From: Carposina sasakii
Lineage: Eukaryota; Arthropoda; Insecta; Lepidoptera; Carposinidae
Reading direction: 5' to 3'
DNA: 64,000 nt
Assembly (NCBI GenBank): GCA_014607495.2
Contig: CP053172.1
Coordinates: 3,238,888-3,302,887 of the forward strand
Shown here: piece by piece, positions 10,535 through 24,800 of the stretch
How positions within the stretch are numbered: position 1 is the stretch's first letter
Layout of the letters: every line of letters starts with the position of its first letter
Notes under the pieces: generated by a model
What the model saw: the letters and a program-made list of their open reading frames with translations, nothing else
The model's database searches: none
What the model was told of the DNA's origin: nothing
Position numbers and translations under genes: made by a program

Positions 10535-13500
10535 CTGGGGACAGATAATTTTTTTTTTTGTGGCCTCATAACATGTGTCTGGGACAATAATTCCGCCAAT
10601 GTCACGTAGAGAGGAAAAATCACGCTAGAGATTGCTTTACTTACTTATAATCACGCCTTTATCCCTTACGTGGTAGGCAGACTTCTCTTCCCGGGCATAC
10701 TGTACAAGTCAGTAGAGGGACAAGAGGGTCTTGGTGTTTTGTAGGCGATGGGCTGACCACCTGTCACTACTAACCGAACTTGTACATCTCAACTATACCC
10801 TCAAAATTGGTCAGAAGTGGTGGCACCATGTGGTTCTATCGGCCCTTGGTGCTCTGCGTACCACGCTGGAGATTGGTCGGTAAATAATAATAATATAGAT
10901 AGATAAAATAAATAAATATTAACACACATCACAAAACATTAACCTAGACCCACACTAAGATCCCAAACTATCTCATTTCCATCTCTAGTGCATACAAATA
11001 AAAGCAAAAGGCCACTCGCATCATAATAATATACCGAAATTTCAAAAAACACTTGGCCTATAAATATGAAATTTGGTAGGAAGATAGATTATGACCGGCA
11101 TTTAAATAAGCTTACGAATCAAATTATAGGCTAATCTAGCTGGCAGCTGTCTCGCTCGCTCCCTATACTGCCGTAGTGTTAGAGCGAGATAGTTGATCCT
11201 TGTGAAAGTATGGATGTTTGTTACGCTTTCACACGAAAACTACTCAACAGATAATCATGAAACTTTGTATAGTTATTCTTATAGGTATTAGGAGTAACAT
11301 CATCATCAGTCTATTGCAGTCCACTGCTGGACATAGGCCCCCTCCATGCCACGTCACAAGACTGCCATGGGGGGTATTTGCCCATAGTCACCACGCTGGG
11401 CAGGCGGGTTGGTGACCGCAGTTTGTATTTTGGACTATGTTGTCAGCACGGGAGGCGCTGCTGCCCACCTCCCGGAAACCCTTAATCGTCTCGTACGATA
11501 CCCACGGGCGGACATGGGGTGGTACGAATTCAGCATCATGACCACGTGGAATCTATACAAATACCATAAAGCTGAAGAATTTGTTTGTTTGAACTAATCT
11601 TAGTAACTACTGGTCCGATTTGAAAAAATCTTTCAGTGTTAGATAGCCCATTTATCGAGGAAGGCTATAGGCTATATAGCAACCCGCCCCGGCTTCGCAC
11701 GCCTCCTCACGCGGACAAAATCGCGGGCGGCTGCTAGTAATGTAATATTGAAATAGGCTTACGTATCAAATTATCAGCTAATCTAGCTCGCAGCTGTCTC
11801 GCTCGCTCCCTATACGGCCCGTCCATACTCCCGTAGTGTTGTAGCGACGTTAGAGCGAGATAGTTGATGTTCATCCATACTTGACCTCGCCAATATGGCG
11901 GATCGTGTTCGGTATTACGTTTCATGTGTAATGGAGCTGATTTTGATAGAGATCTGTAGACAAATAACTATTTGATAAAAAAAAATCCATTTCTTTATTA
12001 ATAATTTTATAATATACTAGCTGACACGGCAAACGTTGTTTTGCCATGTAAAAGGGGTTGATCCTAGAGGGGTGAAAATTCATGGTTGTATGTATGTTTG
12101 TATGCTGTATCATAAAAAAATTAAAACAAAAAATTTAGGGGTGGACCACCCTTAACATTTAGGGGATGAAAAATAGATGTTGTCCGATTCTCCACCCTAA
12201 CCGATATGCATGCTAAGATTTACGAAAATCGGTCGAGCCGTTTCGGAGGAGTTTAACTTCTAACACCGTGACACGAGAATTTTATATATTAGATAATATC
12301 TTGACTAAGCTAAATTTATAAAAACACTTCTCCATTAATATAATCCGTTAGGATATGGTTGATCGTTTCATCTTTAAACATTGTGCTGAGGGATTCAGCT
12401 TTGTTTGCCGAGATTTGGCTAGTGTATAGCTATCGGGATGAAGAATAACGTTGCCAATATGTAATTTAGAAAAGAGATGGTAAAATTCGTCATCCGAGTA
12501 ATTGACCCGGTAGCTCAGTGGTTAGAGCTGCTGGCACGGTTTGCAGTGGTCGTGGGTTCGATTCCCACTCGGGTGAAGAATTTTTTCCATTTCTTTATAA
12601 ATAATTTTATAATACTTCTTAAAACTATAATTTTGTGTCTCCCTATTTGAATTGCCCGCTCTTTGCTTTATCGCCGGACTCGGCCCCGTATCCTTTCGCC
12701 CCGGCCACGCTAATAGTTGTTGCCCAACCACCGCGGTACCGACCTCGCGTCTCGACAAGTGAATTTTCGTGTGTGACAAACTGACCTACCCAATAAGAGT
12801 GCCCTTACCCTAAAATTGTGGACTATAGTGAACTGTGAACATAAACCCTACGATAAATTCCGCGCGGAAGAAGAAAGAAGAGAAAACAGACAGGTAACTC
12901 TTTGACTTACTTCTAGAAATTTCCCCTTGGCCCAGCCCCTTTTTAAACACTATTTAATAAATAAATATATTCACACACTACACAACACATTAACCTAGTC
13001 CCACATTAAGATCCCTAAGGTCTTGTGTCGTGGGTACTAAGCAACGGTATATAAATACATAGATAAGTATAGAAACATCCATGACTCGGAAACAAACATC
13101 GATATTCATCATATCAATGTTTGCACCTACCGGGAATTCGAACCCAGGACCTATGGCGTCGCAAGCAAGGTACCACCTACTAAATCAACCGGCCGTCAAT
13201 CTTACTAATATTATAAACGCGAAAGTTTGTAAGTATGGATGGATGGATGTTTGTTACTCTTTCACGTAAAAACGGCTGGAGCGATTTTAATAAAATTTGC
13301 TATGGAGTCAGCTGACACCCTGTATTAACACATAGGCCACTTTTTATCCCGGGAAAATATTTTTATCCCGGATAATTTCGACATTTTGTTTTTTTCTGCA
13401 GTCCACGCGGACGGAGTCGTGGGCGTCCACTAGTTTACTCAACACTCAAATAATTTATTAAGTCAATAGTTAAATATAAGTAATGGTCAATTTTCGGCCA

Positions 13501-16500
13501 TATTAGGGTATTTCTGGTATATTTATATCGTGCATGTTTAGTGATAATCTTGTTATATAAAAATCTTCTGTTCGTGTGTTTGTAATGGATTTCCTTCTAA
13601 ACGGCTCAACCTATGAAATTTTGTGTGTGTGTTCAAGTGGGTTCGAAAATGGTTTAGATTCACAATTCGGTCAATTAGACTATGTTTTTATTACGGTCCA
13701 TATTGTTACAGCTTATTTCAGAAAGTTTGCATTTAAGGCGTGGGACAGGACAACGTCTGTCGGGTCCGATAGTATATTATAAATGTATAGACCGCGCCGT
13801 AATTTATAGCTACACTAAAATGTTATTATTTTGACACTGTCTTTATTTTATTTATTTGCCAAAATTATAGAGGGCGTTTCACCTTTGAGTTCCGCTGGAT
13901 TATGGCGCTAGTTGCTGTGTGCATGACCACATTTTCTGTGTCACTGCATACAAAAAATGTTAAGTTTCGAAATCAGGCAAAGGTATTATTCTGTGAAACG
14001 TACAATAATGACTCTCTGTTGACATAGTAAAATGAGATAAAATAAAACAAACAATAAAAACATATAGGAAATCCTACCTCAATCCATACTCCGACCACAA
14101 TAATTCAGGTTTGTCGAGATCTTGTAAAATCTTCCCCAATTTCTCACTCGTAGGCTTTAACACTTTCAACAGCATCGGGAACAGAGATACGTAACCTGAA
14201 ATTAATGAAATTAATGTGTTATATTTTAGGTATCATTGTAATGGGGTAGGTTCCTATGGTTGAATATTAATAACATTTTATGCTTATCAGAATAAATCAT
14301 CAAAATCATACCTCTATCTGTAAAATTACAATTTGACTTCAAAGTTAAGTGGGCAAGTCCATTTTTCAAATGTGAAATTAATTGAAAATTACAACATCAC
14401 ACGTCCACCTGCATCATTTACAGCAACTTTTGTTTAGTGACCATATTTATAAACGCAACATTTAATATAGCCGCAGAACAAAAGTACTTTTACGCGCATA
14501 CCTACAAGTTACTGAAAGAGTGACGTCATAAATTGTGGTAGCCGTTTGTATGGAGCATTTTTATGCATGTCTAAAATTGTGATCTTGAAATCGTTATACC
14601 TACCCCGGAAAGTTTTCACGCTAGCGAAGTTTTTCTTTCGCAAATGTTTCTTTTATTTTATGATCTTTCGACGTAAATACAAATAAAAAAAACTATCAAC
14701 TAGCCTATTAACTTATTTACTTTTTTACTTAAGACGTAATAATAATTAATGTTGTGCATCCCTATAATATAAATAAATAAATAATTAACATTTGAGTGTA
14801 ACTTAAAAACTGAACATTTTAGTAGATACGAGTACGTCAACATGAAATAAAGACAAACGTCACTCATATCTTACAATTTCCAAAAAAAATTAGACACTTA
14901 TACTAGAAACCACAATTCGAGAGACTAGTTTGACAATTCGTTTTGCACAAGTGTTGCCATGGTCGGGCTAATTAATGCTGTTCGTATCGATATTTTAAAA
15001 ATACAGATTGGTATTTTACGTATATGTTTTTTTTTATTAAAACAATCAAATTGTCACTTAATTTACAGTGCGAGATATAATATTACAATACAATTCAAAA
15101 AAATGGTTGTTTGTATTTTTGGCGTAATATTATTTTTTTATAGCATCACTTTTACGGAACGTCTTTGCAATTCGTTCAACAACATACTTGGCTTCCAGCA
15201 TGAGCACTTAATGAACTATAATATGAAATTTTGTCAATTTAAACTATTTATACAGTCAAGTCTTATTTGATTATAATCATATCGACAATTATAAAAAAAA
15301 AAAATCAAAAATCGTTTATTTGCACAAAAATCATACACTTGGTGTAGTAAACTCGCTGCCTTCCACACTAGGATACCCTGTGCTGTGGAATTCAGCGTCT
15401 TCCTCTCATGCTAATAACAGTCTGTTACATTCATTTGTATACTATGCCAGCAGTAAAATTACATACCTATAACAATTACAAACCTATATCGACATCGACT
15501 ATAACGTCACTATTTAATTTCTTCTAATTCTGGTAACCCTTTATCTGTCACTTACTTGTCAAATTAGTCTCTCGAATTATGGTTTTTAGTATAGCTGTAC
15601 CCGAGGTCAGGTAGGCAGCCGGCCATATTAACAAATGCTAAATCTTCGGCAATGTGAGTTCCAAAAGAAAGGATGGATGGGCAGGAGGTGGATGATGATT
15701 GTGAATACAAAAAACAGCATGTATTTCTACACAATATTTCGTCATCGTCTTGGGCAGTGGTTCCCAAAGTAGTCCTGGTGAACCCCCAAGGATCCACAGG
15801 AGACTTGATGGGGGTCTACGTTGACGTGAAAAAATTGTGGTTTACAATTAATTAGTATGCGTTGTAGGCCTGTAGGGGCTCCACCAGAACTAGTTAACCT
15901 TTGAAAGGGGTCTATGAGAAAAAAAAGATTGGGAAGCTCTGGGCCTGGTCTCAAGAGTCAATTTTTAGAAAATTCTACACCATAGTTAGGGCAAATAAAT
16001 ATAATATTGTTTTTTTATTATTATTAAATAGGCTTACGCTTGACCACAACGCGCCTTATGGTAAGCACCGTTGCAGTCTAAGATGGATCGCGCTTGCCTA
16101 AAAGAAACCGGTTCACTCTCGACTTGAAGACCGCAAGATTATAGTTCATGGGGAACAGGGATTCAGGCAGGGAGTTCCACAGCTTGGCCGTTCGCACTAT
16201 GAATGTAGAAGCAAAACGCTTAGTACGATTTTTCGGCACTTCAACTGTGAACCGGTGTCGCCTTGACGTTTCCCTGGTCGTCCGGTGGTAGAAGATTGAT
16301 TGATTGCACACTTGGCCGCGCGGTGCCGGCAGAGTAGAATTCGTACCACCCCATGTCTGCCCGTGGGTATCGTACGAGGCGATTAAGGGTTTCCGTGAGG
16401 TGGGCAGCAGCGCCTCCCGTGTTGACAACATAGTCCGAAATACAAACTGCGGTCACCAACCCGCCTGCCCAGCGTGGTGACTATGGGTAAATGGGGGGTC

Positions 16501-19500
16501 CCATGGCAGTCTTATGGCGTCCCCTACATCCAGCAGTGGGCTGCAATAGGCTGATGATGATGATGATGATGACACTTACCGAAGGCGGACGTGACAAGTT
16601 GTGGTTGTGGTGTGGAGGTCACTTTACGGACCACTTTAGGACCCTCATTTGGATGTTTCGGAGGTACACGCACTAGTTTTACCGCATCTGTGTGAAGACC
16701 TGGCGACAAACATAATTAATATATGAAATCTTCTATACATACAGGGTGTTTGTGACAGCCAGGCAAATATTGATACCGTGACTTCAGACCAGCATTTCAG
16801 TATTTGCCTGGCTGTCACCTACACCCTGTATAATAAAAATGTAACGGATCGCTGTCTGTACATGGAAAAAATATTATAGGAGATCTTTATCAACACAATA
16901 ATACCCAAAAGAATGATTTTTGGAATTTGTGTCTGTTTGTTTGTCGGTGCGTTTGTGCATGCTAATCTCAAAAACGGCTGAACCGATTTCGATGCAGTTT
17001 TCAGGAATATATTGTGACAGGTCCCACTTATCATATACATACATACATACATACATAATAATCACGCTACTTTTTTTTCCCGGAGGGAAGGCAGAGATCA
17101 CGGATTCCATTCACGATCCTGACACACCTCTTTCGCTTCATCTACTTTCATGATATTCTTCATGCACGCTCGTCGGTTTAGGGTACTCTTGACCTGACCT
17201 TTCTTTAGAATTTCACCAATTTCTCGGTGAAAGTCCGGCGAGTCTTCCCCTTCCAATCCTTCCATCCACTCTTCCGTTGTTCACTTTCTTTGTCAGTCTA
17301 CTTTCACTCATCCTCTCCACATGCCCAAACCACCTCAACATACCCTTCTCAATCTTCGTCACCACGTCCTCATTTATACCACACTTCTTTCTGATCACCT
17401 CATTTCTTATCCTATCTTTCAAAGTGACTCCACACATACTTCTTAATGCTCTCATTTCCACTGCATTCACTTGACTTTTCATATAAGCTACTTCTTTTCC
17501 CGGAAAAATGTTCATCCCGGATAATTTCGACATTTTATTTTTTCTATAGTCCACACGGACGGAGTCGCGGACGTTCAATAGTATTTAATATACAGGGTGA
17601 TTTTTGGTCGTCAACGTTCCCGAAAACTACGGAATCTCCTTATCATCACGATCATTTTTCTCCATGGAAGCATGCCTGGGTAGTGTCTGGTTCCAAAGAT
17701 ATTAGGGTCCAAAGTTGAATAAATAGACTGCGTTTTTCTGCATAAATGCACATTAACGCGTGTAGCAAGATTTTATCACGAGAAATAATTAATATCTGTC
17801 TATGAAAAAACGAGCATAAACACTGAACACTATAAATTTCGCCTGATCAAGTAATAAAAAAAAATTGCAAAAAAATTTACATCGTTTCCCAGCATTTTTT
17901 TGGCGTAAACTTACTTTATTTGATGTATAGAGTACGTACCCTTCGTTAAGGGTGGCAACGAAAAAACACCCTATATATTTATCTATTTACTTACCATAAT
18001 CTGCATATGTTTGAGTGTCCGGTGACCAGTGTAATTGATTGAGCAGATCTTCGTCGCCTAACTGATCTCGAGTCGCTTCGAACCTGAAAATATATTTTAA
18101 AATATGGATCAAGATTATTCAGGTATTGTATACAGGGTGTAACAGAAAGGGTATGTTAATCGAAAAGCTATGTAAATAGCCCACTATAGAGAACCTATTT
18201 CTAAAATTTGAAACTCGAAATCACATGTTTATTTTTCAAGTTTGTATGAACAAAAATATTAATCCAATCGTGACTTAAAATTAAAAATGAATAAAATATT
18301 ATAAATATACTACCTACTACAAGAAGTACATGATAATGTGTAATAAATAAATAAAAATTATAATTAACATGACGAATGGTGCAATTAAAATTGAACCCGA
18401 AATTAACTATGAAATGCTTCAGTCTGCCTACCACACTAAAAACATGTTGCTGTGCCCAACAGGGTCATATGTTATCTGTCAATTATTAATTGAGATCCTT
18501 AACTACATATGAATGCAATAAATTATTGAGTATTGAGTACATTCCTGAGTTGTTTAGGAATTCTCCATACTATCTGGAAAAATAAACATGTGATTTCGAG
18601 TCTGAAATTTTGTGAGTAGGTTCCTTTTAGTGGGCTATTTACATAGCTTTTCGCTTAACATACCCCTTATGTTGCACCCTGTATATCAGTGGTTCACATT
18701 TAGTGGTACACGTACCCCCAGGGGTACGCGAGGTTGCATAAAGGGGTACGCGGCGCGTACCAGAAAAAATAAAATTTACCTACACTACCACATTTTCCAG
18801 AGTTGTGCAAATAAAAACGTGCCCATTTGTCACATTAATAAAAGTGATGTTCTCTGTCATCTTGTATCGTATTTTGATAGTAATAATAATAATAAAATAA
18901 TAATTAAGCCTTTAATTTCGGACATAAAATATAAAATACAATTTTGATAGTAATAAATTCTAAATTTAATAATCTATACATACAATAAAAATGTAACGGT
19001 AAGATATACAGGGTGTAACAAAAAGGGTATGTTAAGCGAAAAGCTACATAAATAGTCCACTGTAAAGAACCTATCCACAAAATTTGAAACTCGAAATCAC
19101 ATGTTTATTTTTCAAGATTGTATGAAAATTCCTGAGATATTAAAAAAAAATCCATACTACGGGGAAAAATAAACATGTGATTTCGAGTCTCAAATTTTGT
19201 GGATAGGTTCTCTACAGTGGGCTATTTACGTAGCTTTTCGCTTAACATACCCTTTTTGTTACATCCTGTATAAGAAGAAATATTATAGAATACCTTTATC
19301 AACGCAATTTTGTCGGTTTGTCTGTGCGTTTGTGCACGCTAATCTCAGAAACGGCTGAACAGATTTCGATGCATTTTTCAGCAATATATTGTGACAGGTC
19401 CCACTTAACATATAGGCTACTTTTTATCCCGGATAATTTCGACATTTTGTTTTTTCTGCAGTCCACGCGGACGGAGTCGCGGGCGTCCACTGGTTTCAAA

Positions 19501-21810
19501 TATTTTTCGAAATTGTACACTTTTAACGCGATAAGGCCATTTGATTTACTAAAAACACGTCAATATTTTTGAAATAATACCATATTTCTACAACATCGTA
19601 CTCACTTCTCAGGGTCCCTGTCCAACGCGTTAGATATGGTGACCATGGCATCAGCAGCCGCGTACATCCAACATCGAAGGTCCACGTGACGCTCTATCGA
19701 CGAAGGGTGGGACGCTCTGCGAAATGAACACATTAAATTAATCAGAAATAATTTATTGAGGTTCATAGGTAAATACAATGTACGATAGGGGGGGTGTCAA
19801 AAAGTTCGCGGAATAAGAGGGAAGGAGGTTGAAATTAAACACAAAACTATTTTTCCTTTTCAATATATTCTCCCTTAACCCTAATACCTCTCAAATAATT
19901 ATTCTATACCAGAGGTTCCCAAACTTTTATTTCTCGTAGACCCCTTTCAAAAGTTTACTGGTTCTGGTGGACCCCTATAGGCCTACATCACATACAAATT
20001 AATTGTGAACCTCAATTTTTTCACGCCAACGTAGACCCCGGTCGAGTCTCCTGTAGACCCCTGGGGGTCCACCTGGACCACTTTGGGAACCACTGTTCTA
20101 TACCATCGAAAAGAAAAATGTATTTGGTGTCAAAAAAGGCCTAAATTGCGGATTTCGCTTCTTCATCGCCGTCAATTTTTTTTCCACGCAGCTCTTTCTT
20201 CATCTTTGGAAATAAATAATAGTCCCTGGGTGCCAATTCTGGACTGTAGGGTGGGTGATTCAACTATTCGAAGCCGCATCGCCGAATGGCAGCCGTCGGA
20301 ACATGGCACGTGTGAACGCGCGTTTTTGAAGTGGCGTGAGAATTCTCGGAACCCATCTTGCAAGATAATAGATGGATGGAGGATGGATGGACGGATGGAC
20401 GGATGGACGGATGGACGGATGGACGGATGGACGGATGGACGGATGGACGGATGGGCGGATGGGCGGTTGGGCGGATGGGCGGATGGGCGGATGGGCGGAT
20501 GGGCGGATGGGCGGATGGATGGACGGATGGACGGATGGACGGATGGACGGATGGACGGATGGACGGATGGACGGATGGACGGATGGACGGATGGACGGAT
20601 GGACGGATGGACGGATGGACGGATGGCGGATGGACGGATACGGATGGACGGATACGGATGGACGGAGACGGAACGGATGGACGGAAATGGACGGATGGAT
20701 GGATGATAGATAGATAGATCATTTGAGAACATACACAGAATAATAGAAAAAATATAATATACGACAACAATGAGATTATAACAGTAAGAAGGTACAGGCA
20801 AATGACAAATACATAAAGACGATACAAAGAAGTATGGGATACGCTTAGTCAGTCCCCTACCGTGCATTCATATGTGTAACTGCCAATCAGGTCCCCTTTC
20901 AGCTGAATGCTGCTCGAGGATATGGCTACCATTCAAACAGCGCTGGTTTTCAAAAGAGACCTGGAGGGAGTCTTGGATGGAGGGAGGATGATGATGTGGA
21001 ATATTCAAAATACTTGTTGCGGTTACTCCAATCATTGCTGCAAGCTGCTTCTTCTTCTTCAACCGGGCATCATCCAATACAAGTTTTTCTACTTTTTGAC
21101 GATTTCCGGTGTGGTGGTCTCAATTGGCCGTCCGGAGCGGGGGTCGTCATCAATGGACATCTTTAATCTTGTTTGACGAGTCCATGCCACTTGTAAACCA
21201 TGGTTTTATCAGGGACAGAGTCCGCGTAAACCGCCAACAGCTTTAAAAATAACTGGGCGGATTTTCTTTGCTTGGTAAGAAAGGAGAAAGAAATAACGGC
21301 GCGGTGTTAAATTTTTTCCATACTGGATAATTTCGTCCCGATTCCGTTGTTTATAGGTCGACTATGAACTGAGTCGTGAGGCAATCGTGAGGCCATGACG
21401 TCATGATAGGGGCGGAGCTTCAGCGTCAGTGTAACGCAGTAGCTGTAACCACACGCTTGTACTCCGATATGTAACCGTATAATTCGCGGGAGGACCTTGT
21501 GATAAGTGGCTGAAAACGGAATGCATGCGGAGCTGCTTTCAGGACGGGAACACTTTGCAGTATTTATATAGTTTATTTTGTATTATAAGTACACATGTTT
21601 GACAGGTCACGAAGTTAGCTGCAACACATTACACGGGGTCTTGGAGCAGTTTATCGGGGGCCTGTCACACTCCATGTGAGTCCACACTTCTCGTGTACCA
21701 TCCCAGATATTCCACAGCAGAGGGTTTTTCTGACTAGTTAAAATAACTGTCAAATACTCTGCTGCTAACCTTTCGGAGCATACATAGACAGTCTGGTACT
21801 GTAGACTATT

Positions 21811-21845
<35 letters not shown>

Positions 21846-24800
21846 TTTTATTGATATTCATCATATCAATGTTTGCACCTACCGGGATTCGAACCCAGGA
21901 CCTATGACGTCGCAGGCAGGGTCACTACCTACTAGACCAAGCGGCCGTCAATTATTCAAATATTACTTCACTACATAGTATAAAACAAAGTCGCTTACCT
22001 ATTTCCCTGTGTATGCTTAAATCTTTTAAACTACGCGACGGATTTCGATGCGGTTTTTTCAAATAAATAAAGTAATTCAAGAGGAAGGTTTATATGTTAA
22101 GGCCCCGCCCCGGCTTCGTACGTTTCACCGTTTTACCCTTTCACGCTAACGTAGTCGTAGGCTAGTGCATCTATAAATGAACTTACCTAGGATAGTCATC
22201 AAGTCCCGACGTTAACGTTTTAGGGTTGAGTTGTAAACCATCGTCCTCGCGACCTCGCCAGCGATAGGTAGTGACTTCGTCTCCCTTCTGCGTAGATTGG
22301 AACCATTGGTACCATAGCTGGAACATTCATTATTTATTAACCTAAGTTCCCCTTACTAAATATAAATTGATATCAATTCAAAGGTCTGTGTGTGGCTTTC
22401 ACGCCAAAGCTACAGAACCGATTTAAATGAAATTCGGTTCATAGATAGTCTACCTAGAGCTTGAGTAAGGACATAGGTTACTTTTTATCTCAGAAAAATA
22501 TATTTTATGCAAATTAGGAAAATGTCAGATTTTCATTTGCTTTTCTTACTAATAATTTAGAAATTTCGATACCTACATTTAAAAATTCTACTACAAAATA
22601 CGTACAATTTCAACGCAAGACGTGAAAAAAAAATCATTCCAATGAAGACAAGTAACGTAAGTCACGTAAAATAAATTTTAAACTTATTTGAGCGCAACTT
22701 TTTTTTACATGAAAATCATCTACTCATATTATAAACGCGAAAGTTTGTGATGAATGTAAGGGTGTTTGTTGCTCTTTTACGCAAAAACTATTGAATGAAT
22801 TTTGATGAAACTTCACAATAATAAAGTATACATATCAGAATATGACATAGGCTACAATTTATCCTAGAAAAATATTTTTATCCCGGATAATTTCGACTTT
22901 TTGTTCTTTCTGCAGTCCACGCGGACGGAGTCGCGGGCGTCCACTACTCACCTACATTGTTTTTTTTTATCTCTCAAAACGAATTCTACTAACCTGTAGT
23001 CGACTAAACATTCGTCCCAGCACGTCCCTAAAGGCGCCGGGTTGGGCCAACATTGGCCTCGACTTGACCAACTGTGCCAATTGCACCAGCAACATTGGCG
23101 GATTCGCCGCAGTGTTGGATTGTACTATGAATTCTGCTGGCACACGCGCTATCGCTTCCGTGCCTGTTATATAAATAAATGATCACTGCATCTTACAGGT
23201 ACTTTCAATAAAATATATACATATCTAATTAAAATATATTATTATAAAGTTGAGTAAATAGACTGCGTTTTTCTGCATAAATGCACATTGACGCGCGTAG
23301 CAAGATTTTTTCACGAGAAATAATTAATATCTGTCTATGAAAAAACTAGCATAAACACTGGACACTATAAATTTCGCCCGATCAAGTAATTACAAAAAAA
23401 AAAAATTACATTGTTTCCCAGCATTATTTTTGGCATAAACTTACTTCATTTGATGTATAGAGTACGTACCTTTCGTTAAGGGTGGCAACGAAAAAACATC
23501 CTGTATATTTTAGGTTTTATGGGGTATAAGACTTTATGGTTGGATTCATTGGGGATCTTATAAAATGGTCTACTTTACGTGAGATGGCAACACTGAGACA
23601 AATACAATCAACTGTGGGATTCGGCGGGAAAAGCTGGAAGGGAGCAGGTGTAATTTTCTTGTGAAAATCAAAAATTATTTGTAAATGGCTTGCATGTGTC
23701 CGTAAAGTGATGTTTTTTGGTAGATAAGTAATATTTTGTTTACTTGTGATGTGAATCTAGTGCGTGTGCATGGTTTTATACGCAGGTAAGCCGAGTAAAA
23801 CTTTAGCCGGATTACGATCTCTTCATGGGTGCATGTAAGTTGTTTCTGCAATAATTTTCCATTTTGACTAACTTTACACTTGTTCTTGAGGATTTTCCCG
23901 ACGTTTCCATTCATCATCATCATTATCATCCATCATAAATTCAGAAATCATTTACTAAAGACAATGGCTGTATGGGCTTAGTTCCCCTTGCCTTTCCTTC
24001 GGGATAAACTAAAGAAAAAAAAAATCCAATCAACTGTCTACTTAATTACTAGTGGCCGCACACTATTTCGTCCGCGTGAAAGGGCATTATACCCGTGCGA
24101 AACCAAGTAACACCATGTGGTACCAGCGGCCCTTAGTGCTCTGCCTACCCCGTAAGGGATAATCATATACATATATGTATGTATGTAAAAAATCTTGCTA
24201 CACGCGACTATGTGCATTTATGCAGAAAAACGCAGCCTTAAATAGGCTCAACTTTGGACCCTAATATTTTGGAAACCAGACACTTCCCAGGTATGCTTCC
24301 ATGGAGAAAAATAATCGTGATGATGAGGAGATTCCGTAGTTTTCGGGAACGTTGACGACCAAAAATCACCCTGTATAATAATATGACCTGAAAGATTATG
24401 ATGATTGAATTACATGTATAAGGTCTATGTACCGAGGATCTGTTCCCGCGGAATCCATCCCTCCACATTGACCAGGTCCAGCCAATGCCCGGCGATGTCT
24501 AGCGCGATGTGTGTCGCCCAGCGACCCACTAGCGACAGGTGGAAACCTTCGTCCCAGAGGAAACCGCGCGGGAAGAACGAACTGATGGATACATGTGGGT
24601 TTTAGATCAAATATACTGTAAATTATGTTGATCTTAGATCAAAATATTAGTAATAAAATGTATATTCTGTTGATCTTAGATCAAAATATTGGTAATAAAA
24701 TGTATATTCTGTTGATCTTAGATCAAAATATAGGTAATAAAATGTATATTCTGTTGATCTTAGATCAAAATATAGGTACAGCAGGATCTCTATAATCCGA

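Larger units (their letters stand above)
19795..21340 (-). pseudogene. decayed mariner-family transposase
   Basis: The minus strand retains an N-terminal helix-turn-helix piece ([18 protein letters not shown], about 21090..21160) and the catalytic block [18 protein letters not shown] (about 20195..20255), both diagnostic of mariner transposases. Frameshifts separate them, and an 8-bp minisatellite (20366..20703) and a hAT element (19920..20095) interrupt it. Outer borders are approximate; the AAAAAGTTCGCGG motif near 19800 may be near one end. Confidence 0.7.

Noticed and set aside
12500..12585. Possible tRNA gene
   Set aside because: The anticodon stem is poor and the same non-tRNA flanks occur in copies at 30810 and 34246, so it is a SINE head.
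20083..20867. Long overlapping ORFs on both strands with repeating MDGWTDGR or HPSIRPSV peptides
   Set aside because: They are translations of the stop-free 8-bp minisatellite; no codon bias or conserved domain.
24628..24776. Regular 42-bp repeats with palindrome, CRISPR-like at first glance
   Set aside because: Whole unit is repeated with no variable spacers, and the genome is eukaryotic.
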